From: Halomonas sp. | GTDB taxonomy: Bacteria > Pseudomonadota > Gammaproteobacteria > Pseudomonadales > Halomonadaceae | Assembly (NCBI RefSeq): GCF_014859505.1 | Contig: NZ_JACUUD010000010.1 | Coordinates: 1-47,712 of the forward strand | Direction: 5' to 3' | Length of the DNA stretch: 47,712 nt | Shown: piece by piece, positions 1 to 8,066 of the stretch | How positions within the stretch are numbered: position 1 is the stretch's first letter | How the letters are laid out: every line of letters starts with the position of its first letter | Translations under genes and position numbers: made by a program | The notes under the pieces: model-generated | The model's input: the letters and a program-made list of their open reading frames with translations, nothing else | What the model was told of the DNA's origin: nothing | Database searches by the model: none

Positions 1-1
1 A

Positions 2-157
2 CACCGGGCACTCTATGAATCGTTCAATGGCAAGAATCGCGAACTCGACGATCCGGGCGAGTTCGAATTGGCATGGCGTGGCGCACCGGTTGGTGTGCGG
101 CGTCCGCCTCACAGCACCGCGGCGGTTGGCCGCAACTGCTCCCTGAACCTCCTTTAG
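2..157 (+). CDS. C-terminal end of an unidentified protein (partial at window edge)
   Basis: The frame starting at base 2 is open from the window edge to a TAG at 155-157 and encodes about 51 residues (HRALYESFNGKNRELDDPGE onward, ending in NCSLNLL). The Glu/Asp/Arg-rich composition and third-position GC fit coding sequence, and the next gene begins on the same strand after its own promoter. I do not recognise the family. The start lies outside the window. The minus-strand ORFs of the track that overlap it read as shadows. Confidence 0.5.
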   Translation, partial: HRALYESFNGKNRELDDPGEFELAWRGAPVGVRRPPHSTAAVGRNCSLNLL

Positions 158-199
158 CAAGCATAGATACACCCCCGCGGTGCCTGAAGGTCGCCGGGG

Positions 200-228
200 C
201 TGGCAACCGCGCGAGTTCTGGGTACAAT
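200..228 (+). promoter_or_regulatory. Sigma70-type promoter candidate for the 116-aa protein gene
   Basis: CTGGCA at 200-205 matches the -35 consensus in 4 of 6 bases. It is followed by 17 nt and TACAAT at 223-228, a good -10. Transcription would start near 235, so the first ATG (235) would have almost no leader; this favours the ATG at 259. Confidence 0.5.
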
Positions 229-258
229 CCCGCGATGATTGAAGTAGACGGAGATACG

Positions 259-609
259 ATGGAAACGGAACTGAACGAGTTCGAGCGCAAGATGCGCCGC
301 GACATCAACACTTTCATGGACAAGGCTCAGGACACCAGGCGCAAGGCGGCGACATCGCCCCCCGAATGGCCCAGGGAACCCGGCGAGGAGGCCAAGACCA
401 AGGCGCCGCGCAGCAAGGCGGCCGGCTCGCCCAAGACCGGCCACCTGGTGAAGCTGGCGGTGCGCACCAAACCGCTCGAGCTGGACACCGTCTTCGAGCA
501 CGTCTCCTCCAGCATCTCCAGGATCGAGGCTCAGTTCGAGGCCGAGAAGGCCGCCCGCAAGGCCGGCTATCCCATCATCGGCCATGTGATCGAGACCACT
601 CGACTGTAA
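259..609 (+). CDS. Small charged hypothetical protein, 116 aa
   Basis: I do not recognise this protein. The ATG at 259 is preferred over the in-frame ATG at 235 and the upstream starts of the track because GGAGA lies 4 nt before it and a promoter -10 sits at 223-228. The protein has an acidic/basic helical N-terminus (METELNEFERKMRRDINTFM), a Pro/Lys-rich linker at about residues 28-60, and a second helical part rich in Glu, Lys and Ala (SSSISRIEAQFEAEKAARKA). There is no signal peptide, no membrane segment and no cysteine, so a cytosolic, partly coiled protein is likely. Its TAA overlaps an ATG that could extend the next gene, so the two may be co-transcribed. It is real by codon use and ribosome site; its function is unknown. 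Confidence 0.65.
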   Translation: METELNEFERKMRRDINTFMDKAQDTRRKAATSPPEWPREPGEEAKTKAPRSKAAGSPKTGHLVKLAVRTKPLELDTVFEHVSSSISRIEAQFEAEKAARKAGYPIIGHVIETTRL

Positions 610-659
610 TGCCTTCCCGCCTGGGCCAGGCGTTGGGGGTTTCCAGCAAGGAGCCGCCC

Positions 660-1514
660 GTGAGAATCACCCAGCTCAATATCTACCCGGTCAAGTCGCT
701 GGGCGGTATCTCCCTGGATGAGGCGCGGCTGACCGCCGAGGGACTGGCCCATGATCGCCGCTGGATGGTGGTCGACGATGTCGGCCGTTTCGTCACCCAG
801 CGTCAGCTGCCGGCCATGGCGCGCATCCGCGTGGGCCTCGAGCCCGATGCCCTGGTGCTCACGCACCCCGGGGCATCGCCGCTGCGGGTGCCACTGGAGG
901 CGGGAGAGCTCTCCCGGCGCTCGGTCTACGTCTGGGAGGACCGCTGCGATGCCCTGGACGAGGGCGCCGAGGCCCGTGAGTGGCTGGGCGCGGTGCTGGG
1001 CGATCTGCGCGGCAGCGGCCTGGGCCTGGTGCGCTTCGCCCCCGACCACCACCGCCCGGTGGAACCGCACTACCTGGCGCCCGGCGAGCGGGCCCACACC
1101 GGCTTCGCCGACGGCTACCCGCTGCTGGTGGTGAGCGAGGGGTCGCTGGCCGAGGTCAACCGGCGCCTGGTCGCCAAGGGGCTCGCCCCGGTGCCCATGA
1201 GCCGCTTTCGCCCCAATATCGTGATCGAGGGTGCCGAGCCCTTCGCCGAGGATGGCTGGGACACCCTGGCCGCGGCCGATGGCGCCTGGCGGCTGGGGCT
1301 GCGCAAGCCCTGCCAGCGCTGCAAGGTCACCACCGTTGACCAGCAGAGCGGCGAGATCAGTGTGCCCGGCGAACCGCTGCGTACCCTGGTGGAGATGAAC
1401 ACCCGTCTGGCTCCCGGCGGCTACTTCGGCCAGAACGCCATCGTGCTGGCGGGGGAGGGCGCGCGCCTTGCCGTCGGCGATGCTCTGGTGGCGAACCCAG
1501 CGGCATCGTCCTGA
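660..1514 (+). CDS. MOSC domain-containing protein (YcbX-like)
   Basis: The 284-aa protein has the two-part structure of the YcbX/mARC-like family: an N-terminal MOSC beta-barrel (MRITQLNIYPVKSLGG, residues 1-120) followed by the MOSC domain proper. The cysteine segment KPCQRCKVTTVDQ at about residues 218-230 is the region that binds the sulfurated molybdenum cofactor in this family, and PMSRFRPNIVI is the usual conserved stretch before it. Family members act with Moco in reducing N-hydroxylated compounds; a ferredoxin tail, present in some homologues, is absent here. The GTG at 660 is chosen because AAGGAG lies 6 nt upstream. An ATG at 609 overlapping the previous stop would add 17 residues without a ribosome site. 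The substrate cannot be told from the sequence. Confidence 0.88.
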   Translation: MRITQLNIYPVKSLGGISLDEARLTAEGLAHDRRWMVVDDVGRFVTQRQLPAMARIRVGLEPDALVLTHPGASPLRVPLEAGELSRRSVYVWEDRCDALDEGAEAREWLGAVLGDLRGSGLGLVRFAPDHHRPVEPHYLAPGERAHTGFADGYPLLVVSEGSLAEVNRRLVAKGLAPVPMSRFRPNIVIEGAEPFAEDGWDTLAAADGAWRLGLRKPCQRCKVTTVDQQSGEISVPGEPLRTLVEMNTRLAPGGYFGQNAIVLAGEGARLAVGDALVANPAASS

Positions 1515-1600
1515 ACAGAGCGTATTTCTGGAACGGTTTTTCACATACTTCCTGCTGGGCTTTGATGGCGGGCCCCATTCGTCTCCATCAGGAGCCCATC

Positions 1601-1657
1601 ATGATCTTTCATGTCTATCTGTCCGGCGAGATCCTGCGCTACGTGCTCGAGGCCTGA
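1601..1657 (+). CDS. Possible 18-aa leader peptide or gene remnant upstream of trkH
   Basis: The ATG at 1601 is preceded by AGGAG at ideal spacing and opens an 18-codon frame, MIFHVYLSGEILRYVLEA, ending in TGA at 1655-1657. It is too short for the ORF track. It may be a translated leader, a true micro-protein, or the start of a decayed gene. The gap from 1515 to 1789 holds nothing else convincing except a small palindrome GTAAAGTTTTAC at 1696-1707. Confidence 0.25.
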   Translation: MIFHVYLSGEILRYVLEA

Positions 1658-1789
1658 TTCAGCGGCCTGCCCCTCTTCCATGCTGCATTCTGGCGGTAAA
1701 GTTTTACGGACTTTTTAGCTGGCCTCGTGATTCCATCGCCGGGTACTGCCTCGGCACGACATGCCGGGGCAGGTGACTGAGCCGATGGG

Positions 1790-3292
1790 ATGGGCATGGG
1801 CATGGCCGCAGCAGAGATGATGCGTCGATGGGGGGGCAGCCGGGTGCAGGGCTGGGCACCTGTGCTCAAGGTGATGTCGGTGCTGTGGCTGGTCCTGGCG
1901 CTGTTCATGGCGATACCCTGGGTGGTCCTGCTGATCGAGCAGGAGCCCGACGCCCGGGCGTTCGGCCTGTCGATGGGTATCGTGCTGGGGGCCGTGGCGC
2001 TGACCTGGCTGGCGACACTGAGGGTCAGGATCGAGCTCAAGCCCTGGCAGATGTTCGTGCTCACCACCCTCAGCTGGGTCTCGATCAGCGGCTTTGCGAG
2101 CCTGCCCCTGGTGCTCGGGGCGCCGCAGCTCTCCTTCACCAATGCGGTGTTCGAGTCGGTCTCCGCGATCACCACCACCGGCTCGACGGTGCTGGTCGGC
2201 ATTGAATCGCTCTCCGACGGCCTCAAGCTGTGGCGCGGCATCATGCAGTGGCTGGGCGGCATCGGCATCATCGTGATGGGAATGGCCATCCTGCCGTTCC
2301 TCAAGGTGGGGGGCATGCGCCTCTTCCACACGGAATCCTCGGACTGGTCGGACAAGGTGATGCCGCGCACCGGCGGCATCGCCAAGGCAACGCTGGGGAT
2401 CTATTGCGGCTTCACGTTCACGGCGATGCTCGCCTACTGGCTGGGTGGCATGGCGCCGCTGGATGCCGTGGTACATGCCATGACCTCGCTGGCCACCGGG
2501 GGCTTCGCCAACTCCGACGCCTCCTTTGGCGCCTACGCCGGCCAGCCCCACCTGCTGTGGATGGCAAGCCTGTTCATGCTGGCCGGTGCCCTGCCCTTCG
2601 TGCTCTACATCCGCCTGCTGCGCGGTTCGCGCGGCTCGCTATGGCGCGACCAGCAGGTCCGGGGGCTGCTGCTGTTGCTGCTGGTCGTGATCCTGTTGCT
2701 CACCGGGTGGCGCATGTGGGAGGGCACGCCGCCCTTCGAGGCGCTGACCCATGTCACCTTCAACGTGATTTCGGTGGTGACCACCACCGGCTATGCCTCG
2801 GATGACTACACGACCTGGGGCGCGCTCGCCGTCGTCGCCTTCTTCTACCTGACCTTCGTGGGAGGCTGCAGCGGCTCCACCAGCGGCGGCATGAAGATCT
2901 TCCGCTTCCAGGTGGCCACGATCCTGCTGCGCAACCAGCTCCGCTACCTGATCCATGCCAGCGGGGTCTTCGCCTCACGCTACAATAATCAGCCGCTGAC
3001 CGACGATATCACCCGTGGCGTGGTGGCCTTCTCGTTCTTCTTCTTCCTGACCATTGCCGGCCTGGCCCTGGGCCTTTCGATGATGGGGCTGGATATCGTG
3101 ACGGCGCTCTCGGGGGCGGCCACGGCGGTGGCCAACGTCGGCCCGGGGCTCGGCGATACCATTGGCCCGGCCGGCAACTTCGTGTCGCTGCCGGACGCGG
3201 CGAAGTGGCTGTTGTGTGTCGGCATGCTGCTGGGGCGTCTCGAGATCCTTACCGTGCTGGTGCTGCTGACGCCGATGTTCTGGCGACAGTAG
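1790..3292 (+). CDS. trkH: TrkH-family potassium uptake protein
   Basis: This 500-aa polytopic membrane protein is the K+-translocating subunit of a Trk system. The four selectivity-filter loops are visible in order: ITTTGST, SLATGGFAN, VTTTGYAS and AVANVGPGLG. The motif GGCSGSTSGGMKIFR between the third and fourth repeats is diagnostic for TrkH/KtrB. TrkH needs a cytosolic TrkA-type nucleotide-binding partner; here the only trkA in the operon is a 16-codon stub. The start is uncertain. The ATG at 1790 follows the track but has no good ribosome site; ATGs at 1796, 1802 and 1817 are in frame, and the last follows GCAGAG. It heads an operon with the kinase gene 32 nt downstream and the regulator after that. 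Confidence 0.93.
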   Translation: MGMGMAAAEMMRRWGGSRVQGWAPVLKVMSVLWLVLALFMAIPWVVLLIEQEPDARAFGLSMGIVLGAVALTWLATLRVRIELKPWQMFVLTTLSWVSISGFASLPLVLGAPQLSFTNAVFESVSAITTTGSTVLVGIESLSDGLKLWRGIMQWLGGIGIIVMGMAILPFLKVGGMRLFHTESSDWSDKVMPRTGGIAKATLGIYCGFTFTAMLAYWLGGMAPLDAVVHAMTSLATGGFANSDASFGAYAGQPHLLWMASLFMLAGALPFVLYIRLLRGSRGSLWRDQQVRGLLLLLLVVILLLTGWRMWEGTPPFEALTHVTFNVISVVTTTGYASDDYTTWGALAVVAFFYLTFVGGCSGSTSGGMKIFRFQVATILLRNQLRYLIHASGVFASRYNNQPLTDDITRGVVAFSFFFFLTIAGLALGLSMMGLDIVTALSGAATAVANVGPGLGDTIGPAGNFVSLPDAAKWLLCVGMLLGRLEILTVLVLLTPMFWRQ

Positions 3293-3324
3293 GCTGCCAG
3301 CTGACCTGACCCGAGGAGGGCCGG

Positions 3325-5295
3325 ATGAGCATGACACCCGAAGGGCAAGACCAGGCGATGCCGTCGCGATCCGCCCGCCTGCTGGTGGCACTCAGCGGCG
3401 GCAGCGAGGATGCGACCCTGGTACGTGCCGCACACCGCCTGGCGGAGCGCGATGGCGTTCGCTGGCGGGCCATCCACTTGGACACCGGCCGCGACGATGC
3501 CGAGCGGCGTCTGGTACTGGAGCGCGATTTCGCCATGGTGCAGCGCCTGGGCGGCGAGACGCGCGTGCTGCAGGGCCAGGATCGCGCCTCGGAGCTGCTC
3601 GACCATGCCCGTGAGCACCAGGTGGCCACCCTGCTGGTGGGCTGCTCGCGCCCCTCCGGCTGGCGGGTGTGGCGCCGCACCCTGGCAGAGCAGCTGCTGC
3701 GCCGTGGCGGTACCTTCGACCTGGTGGTGGTGGCCGAGGCTCGCAAGCGGCCGCGCTTTCGCCCGCGTCGGCGGCAGCTGTCCCTGCGCCTGCACGAACC
3801 GCTGGTCGCGCTGGCGAGCACGCTGGCGGCCCTGGTGGCGGCCTGGGGGCTCGACTTCTGGCTGGACCTGGCCAACCTCTCGCTGGTGTTCCTTGCCGCC
3901 GTGCTGGCCAGCGCGGCCCTGGCCGGGACCCGCGCGGCGATGCTCAGCGCCGTGCTCGGCTTCCTGGCCTTCAACTTCTTCTTTACCCAGCCGCGCTTCT
4001 CCCTGGCGATGGTCGAGCACAGCCAGTTGGTCACCGTGGTCTTCTTCCTGCTGGTGGCCCTGGTGGTGGGGCAGCAGGCCGGCAGCGGGCGCCGCCGGCT
4101 GCTGGCCCTGCGTGCCAGCCGCGAGCAGACCCACCGCCTGCTGAGTTTCTCCCGGGCCCTGGCGGCGGCTACCGATCGCGCCCAGGTCACCGACATCGGC
4201 CTCTCGGCGCTCGAGCGCTGGCTGAGGGTGCCGGCCGTGTTTCTCGAGCGCGATGCGACCGAGCCGGGCCTGGCGGTGCGTGAGGCAGTGCCGCCCGGCT
4301 CGACGCCCGACGCCGGTGCGCTCTCGGCGGCCACCTGGAGCTGGCAGCACCGCCGCCCGAGCGGGCATGGCACCGGGGATCTCGCCGACCAGCGCTGGCG
4401 CCTGCTGCCGCTGGTGGAGCATGACACCGTGCTGGGCGTGCTCGGGCTGGAACTCGCCGTGCGCGACGCCGCCATCGGCCCCGACCACGAGGCGCTGATC
4501 GATGCCGTGGTCAGCCAGCTCGCCATGGCGCTGGAGCGGACCCGCCTGGTAAGCGAGCTGGGCGAGGCGCGCCTCTCGGAGGAGAACGAGCGGCTGCGCT
4601 CGGCCCTGCTGTCGTCGGTGTCCCACGACCTGCGCACCCCACTGGCCTCGATCATCGGCTCGGCCAGTTCGCTGCGCGACCTGGAGGCCCAGCTCGGCGC
4701 GGCGGATCGCCGCGAACTGCTCGATGGCATTCTCAGCGAGAGCGAGCGGCTGAACCGCTATATCCAGAACCTGCTGGACATGACCCGGCTGGGGCAGGGT
4801 GACATGAAGATCGAGCGGGACTGGGTCTCCCTCGACGACCTGGCGGCGTCGGCGCTCAAGCGTCTCGGTCCCTCGCTGTCCGGCCTGACGGTGGAGCGCG
4901 ACTGGCCCGACGACCTGCCGCTGCTCCACGTGCATCCGGCGCTGATCGAGCAGGCGCTGGTCAACGTCATCGACAACGCGGTGCGCTTCTCGCCCGAGGG
5001 CGGGACGCTGCGGCTGGAGGGCCGCTGGCGGGAGACGGAGCACCGGCTCGAGATCCGGGTAACGGACCAGGGGCCGGGGATCCCGCCGGAGCTCCGCGAG
5101 ACGGTGTTCGACATGTTCACCACCGGCGGCGACGGCGACCGCAGCCGCTATGGCAGCGGGCTCGGCCTGGCCATCTGCCGCGGCATGCTGGGCGCCCACG
5201 GCGGGACCATCGCCGCCAAGCCCGGCCCCCACGGGGAGGGCACGACCATCGTGATGCAGCTGCCGCTGCCCGAGGAGAGCCCCCATGACGAATGA
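3325..5295 (+). CDS. KdpD-like sensor histidine kinase lacking the N-terminal KdpD domain
   Basis: The 656-aa protein corresponds to the C-terminal three quarters of KdpD, which is usually close to 890 aa. A universal-stress-protein-like domain covers roughly residues 17-145 (RLLVALSGGSEDATLVRAA). A block of hydrophobic helices (about 150-245, DUF4118-like) comes next, then a GAF-like region (255-400), the phospho-acceptor helix with His434 (SVSHDLRTPLASI), and a HATPase domain with NVIDNAVRFSPEGG, DQGPGIP and YGSGLGLAI. The N-terminal KdpD ATP-binding domain is missing. GAGGAG precedes the ATG, which supports this start, so the short form is the natural gene product. It lies between trkH and the kdpE-like gene and no kdpFABC is in view, so regulation of Trk rather than Kdp is the inference. 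Confidence 0.88.
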   Translation: MSMTPEGQDQAMPSRSARLLVALSGGSEDATLVRAAHRLAERDGVRWRAIHLDTGRDDAERRLVLERDFAMVQRLGGETRVLQGQDRASELLDHAREHQVATLLVGCSRPSGWRVWRRTLAEQLLRRGGTFDLVVVAEARKRPRFRPRRRQLSLRLHEPLVALASTLAALVAAWGLDFWLDLANLSLVFLAAVLASAALAGTRAAMLSAVLGFLAFNFFFTQPRFSLAMVEHSQLVTVVFFLLVALVVGQQAGSGRRRLLALRASREQTHRLLSFSRALAAATDRAQVTDIGLSALERWLRVPAVFLERDATEPGLAVREAVPPGSTPDAGALSAATWSWQHRRPSGHGTGDLADQRWRLLPLVEHDTVLGVLGLELAVRDAAIGPDHEALIDAVVSQLAMALERTRLVSELGEARLSEENERLRSALLSSVSHDLRTPLASIIGSASSLRDLEAQLGAADRRELLDGILSESERLNRYIQNLLDMTRLGQGDMKIERDWVSLDDLAASALKRLGPSLSGLTVERDWPDDLPLLHVHPALIEQALVNVIDNAVRFSPEGGTLRLEGRWRETEHRLEIRVTDQGPGIPPELRETVFDMFTTGGDGDRSRYGSGLGLAICRGMLGAHGGTIAAKPGPHGEGTTIVMQLPLPEESPHDE

Positions 5296-6022
5296 GCCGC
5301 AAAGGGTGCTGGTGGTGGACGACGAGCCGCAGATCCGTCGCTTCCTGCGGATCAGCCTGGCCTCCCAGGGCTTTCTGGTGAGCGAGGCGGCGACCGCTGG
5401 CGAGGGCCTGAGGAAGGCGCTGGAGGAGGCGCCGGATCTGGTGCTGCTCGACCTGGGCCTGCCGGACCTGGATGGCCAGCGCGTCCTCGAGACCCTGCGG
5501 GCCCGCAGCGCGGTGCCGGTCATCGTGGTTTCCGTGCGCGAGCAGGAGGGCGAGAAGGTCCGGGCGCTGGACAGCGGCGCCAGCGACTACGTCACCAAGC
5601 CGTTCGGCATCCAGGAGCTGCTGGCCCGGGTGCGCTCGCTGCTTCGCCGCCCGCTGCCTAGCGCCAGCGACCCGGCCAGGTTGCGCTACCGTTGCGGCGA
5701 GTTGCTGATCGACCTGGGGGCCCGGCGGGTCACCCTGCACGATGAGCCCGTGCATCTCACCCCCAAGGAGTACGCGGTGCTGGAGCGCCTGGCGCAACAG
5801 GCGGGCAGGGTGGTCACCCAGACGCAGCTGCTGCGCGACGTCTGGGGGCCCAGCCACGCGGACGACACCCACTACCTGCGCATCGTGGTCAGCAAGCTGC
5901 GCCACAAGCTGGGCGACGACCCCCAGGCGCCCGAGCTGCTGCAGACCGAGGCGGGCGTCGGCTATCGGCTGCTGGCGGAACCCGAGCCCCGAACGGGTAC
6001 ACGCGAGGAGATCGTGCCATGA
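5285..6022 (+). CDS. KdpE-like OmpR-family response regulator
   Basis: The 245-aa protein has a receiver domain (residues 7-118) with acidic pocket VVDDE, phospho-acceptor Asp56 (LVLLDLGLP) and Lys105 (VTKPFG). The C-terminal winged helix (about 135-230) carries the LTPKEYAVLERLAQ and DDTHYLRIVVSKLRHKLGDD signatures typical of KdpE. It overlaps the kinase gene by 11 nt and its TGA overlaps the ATG of the trkA stub, so the four reading frames are translationally coupled. It should be phosphorylated by the KdpD-like kinase next to it. Its targets are not visible here; the trkH promoter is a reasonable guess. Confidence 0.93.
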   Translation: MTNEPQRVLVVDDEPQIRRFLRISLASQGFLVSEAATAGEGLRKALEEAPDLVLLDLGLPDLDGQRVLETLRARSAVPVIVVSVREQEGEKVRALDSGASDYVTKPFGIQELLARVRSLLRRPLPSASDPARLRYRCGELLIDLGARRVTLHDEPVHLTPKEYAVLERLAQQAGRVVTQTQLLRDVWGPSHADDTHYLRIVVSKLRHKLGDDPQAPELLQTEAGVGYRLLAEPEPRTGTREEIVP

Positions 6023-6069
6023 AGATCATCGTTCTCGGCGCCGGCCAGGTCGGCCTGACCTTCTTCTGA
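6019..6069 (+). pseudogene. trkA: Truncated trkA remnant (first 12 residues of TrkA, then a stop)
   Basis: Directly overlapping the kdpE-like stop (ATGA) is a frame MKIIVLGAGQVGLTFF followed by TGA. The first 12 residues are the characteristic TrkA start, the beta1-GxGxxG nucleotide-binding turn of the RCK domain. Sequence similarity then ends abruptly, and nothing TrkA-like is seen in 6070-6241 in any frame. I read this as the surviving 5' end of a trkA gene that once closed the operon, removed by a deletion or replacement with a breakpoint near 6055. A deliberate 16-aa peptide is possible but less likely. TrkH would then depend on a TrkA encoded elsewhere. Confidence 0.75.
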
Positions 6070-6241
6070 CGGGGAGCCGGTCCTCGCCAACCGTATGGCT
6101 TTCCTGGTCTACGCTGATCAGGGAAACCCTACGGGCTCCAGGCAGGGGGGATGCGCATGGGGTCCGCCAACTGCTTGCCCGGCGACCCCCGCAGCGACTG
6201 GGCCCGCCCAGCGCGGGTCATGCCGGCAGAGGAGCGTCAGG

Positions 6242-7277
6242 ATGACCCTGGAGTGCTACCATCCGATCATCTACGTGCGCGGTTTCGCCATGCGTGACAG
6301 CGAGATCGAGGCGACCGTCAACACGCCCTATATGGGCTTCAACCTGGGGGCGACCCGGGTACGCCAGGGCCCCAGCGGGGAGTTCAACTCCCTGATCTTC
6401 GAGTCGCCGGTGATCCGCCTGATGAAGGACCACGGCTACCGGGACGTCTACGCCGAGGGGGCGGAGCGCGAGGACCGGCTGCCGCGCCGCACCCTGCTGA
6501 TCCACCGCTACTACGAGGGGGAGGGCGGTGAGGGGCAGCGCCCCTCGATCCCCGAGGCGGCCCGGGCACTCTCCGAGCGCATCCTGTGGCTGCGCGAGCG
6601 GATCTGCGGCGACGACGAGGAGGCGCTGGCGGCCTTCAAGGTCTATCTGGTCGCCCACTCCATGGGTGGGCTGGTCTGCCGCTGCCTGCTGCAGAACCCC
6701 GAGGCGGGCAGCGCCGAGGCGCGGGCCTGTGTGGACAAGGTCTTCACCTACGGCACCCCCCCACGATGGCATCGAGATGGCCGGGCTCAACGTGCCGCGC
6801 TTTCTGGGCCTGTGGGACATCAACAACTTCAACCGCAAGAGCATCGCCGGCTACCTCAAGCTTTCCCCGCGCGGGGGCCGGGTCAATCGCCTGGGGGGGC
6901 ACTTCCCGCCGGAACGCTTCTTCTGCCTGGTGGGCACCAACCACCGCGACTACAACGCCACCCGCCACGTGGTGGGCTCCCGCAGCGACGGCCTGGTGAA
7001 GATCGACTGTGCCTGGGTCGAGGACGCCCCGCGGGTGCATCTCTACCTGGCCCACAGCGGCCCCTTCGGCATGGTCAACTCCGAGGCCGGCTACCTCAAC
7101 CTGACGCGCTTCCTGTTCGGCGATGCCCGCATGCTGGGGCGCATGGTGGTCGAGCACCTGCCGCTGCCGCCCTCGCTGCAGCAGGCTCGTGACGAGGGGC
7201 GCGAGATCGAGGGCAGCTACCACTTCGAGTGCACGGTGATGCCGCGGCTCTACCTGCACATCGATCCCTGGCAGTGA
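6242..7277 (+). pseudogene. Alpha/beta hydrolase (lipase/esterase-like), interrupted by a frameshift
   Basis: Two adjacent frames form one protein of about 344 aa. The first (6242 to about 6761) carries the start MTLECYHPIIYVRGFAMRDS and the nucleophile elbow AHSMGGLVCR. The second (about 6762-7277) continues with HDGIEMAGLNVPRFLGLWDI and runs to the natural C-terminus. The break is in a run of seven C (6756-6762); six C would read YGTPHDGIEM, the usual GTPH motif of such hydrolases. The ATG at 6242 has AGAGGAG upstream. There is no signal peptide. The gene is either broken, misread by one base in a homopolymer, or decoded by a +1 slip at CCC-C. The exact substrate class is unknown. Confidence 0.75.
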
Positions 7278-7300
7278 GGCATCGCCTGGGCATCAAGGAC

Positions 7301-7334
7301 AACGCCGCCCCCGGCCATGGCCGGGGGCGGCGTT
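7301..7334. terminator. Perfect 34-nt palindrome, bidirectional terminator
   Basis: AACGCCGCCCCCGGCC followed by its exact reverse complement (centre at ATGG) lies between the convergent hydrolase gene and the DUF411 gene. The flanking TTTCTC and AA residues are modest U-tracts. Very GC-rich stem; it serves both transcription units. Confidence 0.8.
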
Positions 7335-7385
7335 TCTCGCGGTCGCGCCCTGTGTCAAGCGCGCCTGTCGGATCGAGAGAGAGGC

Positions 7386-7826
7386 TCAGAGGGTCATGAA
7401 GGGCGTGGCCTCGCCGTCGCGGAACTGGTAGACGTCCCAGTCGCCCTGCTTGGGCCCGGGCATGCCGGGGGTGCCGATGGGCATGCCGGCCAGGCCGATG
7501 CCGCGGGTGTCGGGGCGCTCCTCGAAGAGCTTCTCCAGCGCCTCGAAGGGCACGTGCCCCTCGATGGCGTAGCCGCCCATCTGGATGGTATGGCAGGAGC
7601 CCAGGCCATAGGGCAGCCCGACGCGCTGCTTTATCTTGCCCACCTCGATATCGTCGACGATCTTCACCGTGACCCCGCGGGCCTCGAGCTGGCGGGCGTA
7701 CTCGTCGCAGCAGCCACACTGGGGGTTCTTGTACATCGTCGCCTCGTCGGGCAGGGCGGCGTGGGCGGTGCCGGCGCCCAGCAGCAAGGCGGCGGAGAGC
7801 AGGAGAGTGGAGCCTGTGCGGTTCAT
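7386..7826 (-). CDS. DUF411 family periplasmic metal-binding protein
   Basis: The 146-aa protein has a signal peptide (MNRTGSTLLLSAALLLGAGTAHA) and the DUF411 hallmarks: a thioredoxin-fold-like start YKNPQCGCCDEYARQLEARG, a central GSCHTIQMGGYAIEGHVP and the late motif GIGLAGMPIGTPGMPG. The cluster CGCC, the later Cys-His pair and the many Met residues suggest copper or related soft-metal binding in the periplasm. It is the last gene of the minus copper operon; its ATG overlaps the stop of the 53-aa membrane protein by 3 nt. DUF411 proteins are repeatedly found beside copper-resistance genes, but a biochemical role is not established to my knowledge. Confidence 0.9.
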   Translation of the reverse strand: MNRTGSTLLLSAALLLGAGTAHAALPDEATMYKNPQCGCCDEYARQLEARGVTVKIVDDIEVGKIKQRVGLPYGLGSCHTIQMGGYAIEGHVPFEALEKLFEERPDTRGIGLAGMPIGTPGMPGPKQGDWDVYQFRDGEATPFMTL

Positions 7827-7984
7827 GAGCGGGCCTCCGGAAGGTCGCGGGACGTGGGGCGGGAGGTGAACAGGTACTTGGTGAGCGCGGCGATGCCGAG
7901 GCCGAGCAGGGACAGCATGGCGACGGGCATCAGCCAGCCCAGCCAGGACAGGTTGCCCATCAGGGCGAGGCAGTTGTTGAGCAT
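7823..7984 (-). CDS. Small single-pass membrane protein, 53 aa (absent from ORF track)
   Basis: Reading the minus strand, AGGAG precedes an ATG at 7984. The 53-codon frame starts MLNNCLALMGNLSWLGWLMP, has one long hydrophobic helix (about residues 14-37) and a basic tail KYLFTSRPTSRDLPEARS, ending in TGA at 7823-7825. The stop overlaps the DUF411 start (ATGA), strong evidence of translational coupling. The single Cys5 is at the membrane edge. I know of no named family. The position, inside a copper operon between a Cys-rich secreted protein and DUF411, suggests a membrane accessory protein for metal handling; that is inference only. Confidence 0.75.
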   Translation of the reverse strand: MLNNCLALMGNLSWLGWLMPVAMLSLLGLGIAALTKYLFTSRPTSRDLPEARS

Positions 7985-8066
7985 GGGAGTATCTCCTGAC
8001 GAACGGTTACGAATGGGTCGGGAAGGCGCACGGCCTTCGGGGCGGAGAGGTCCGCCGGGCGTTCGG

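Noticed and set aside
2989-5523. 844-aa minus-strand ORF opposite the kinase and regulator genes
   Set aside because: It is rich in Gln, Arg, His and Ala and has no domain; the plus frames have complete histidine kinase and regulator motifs. A codon-bias shadow.
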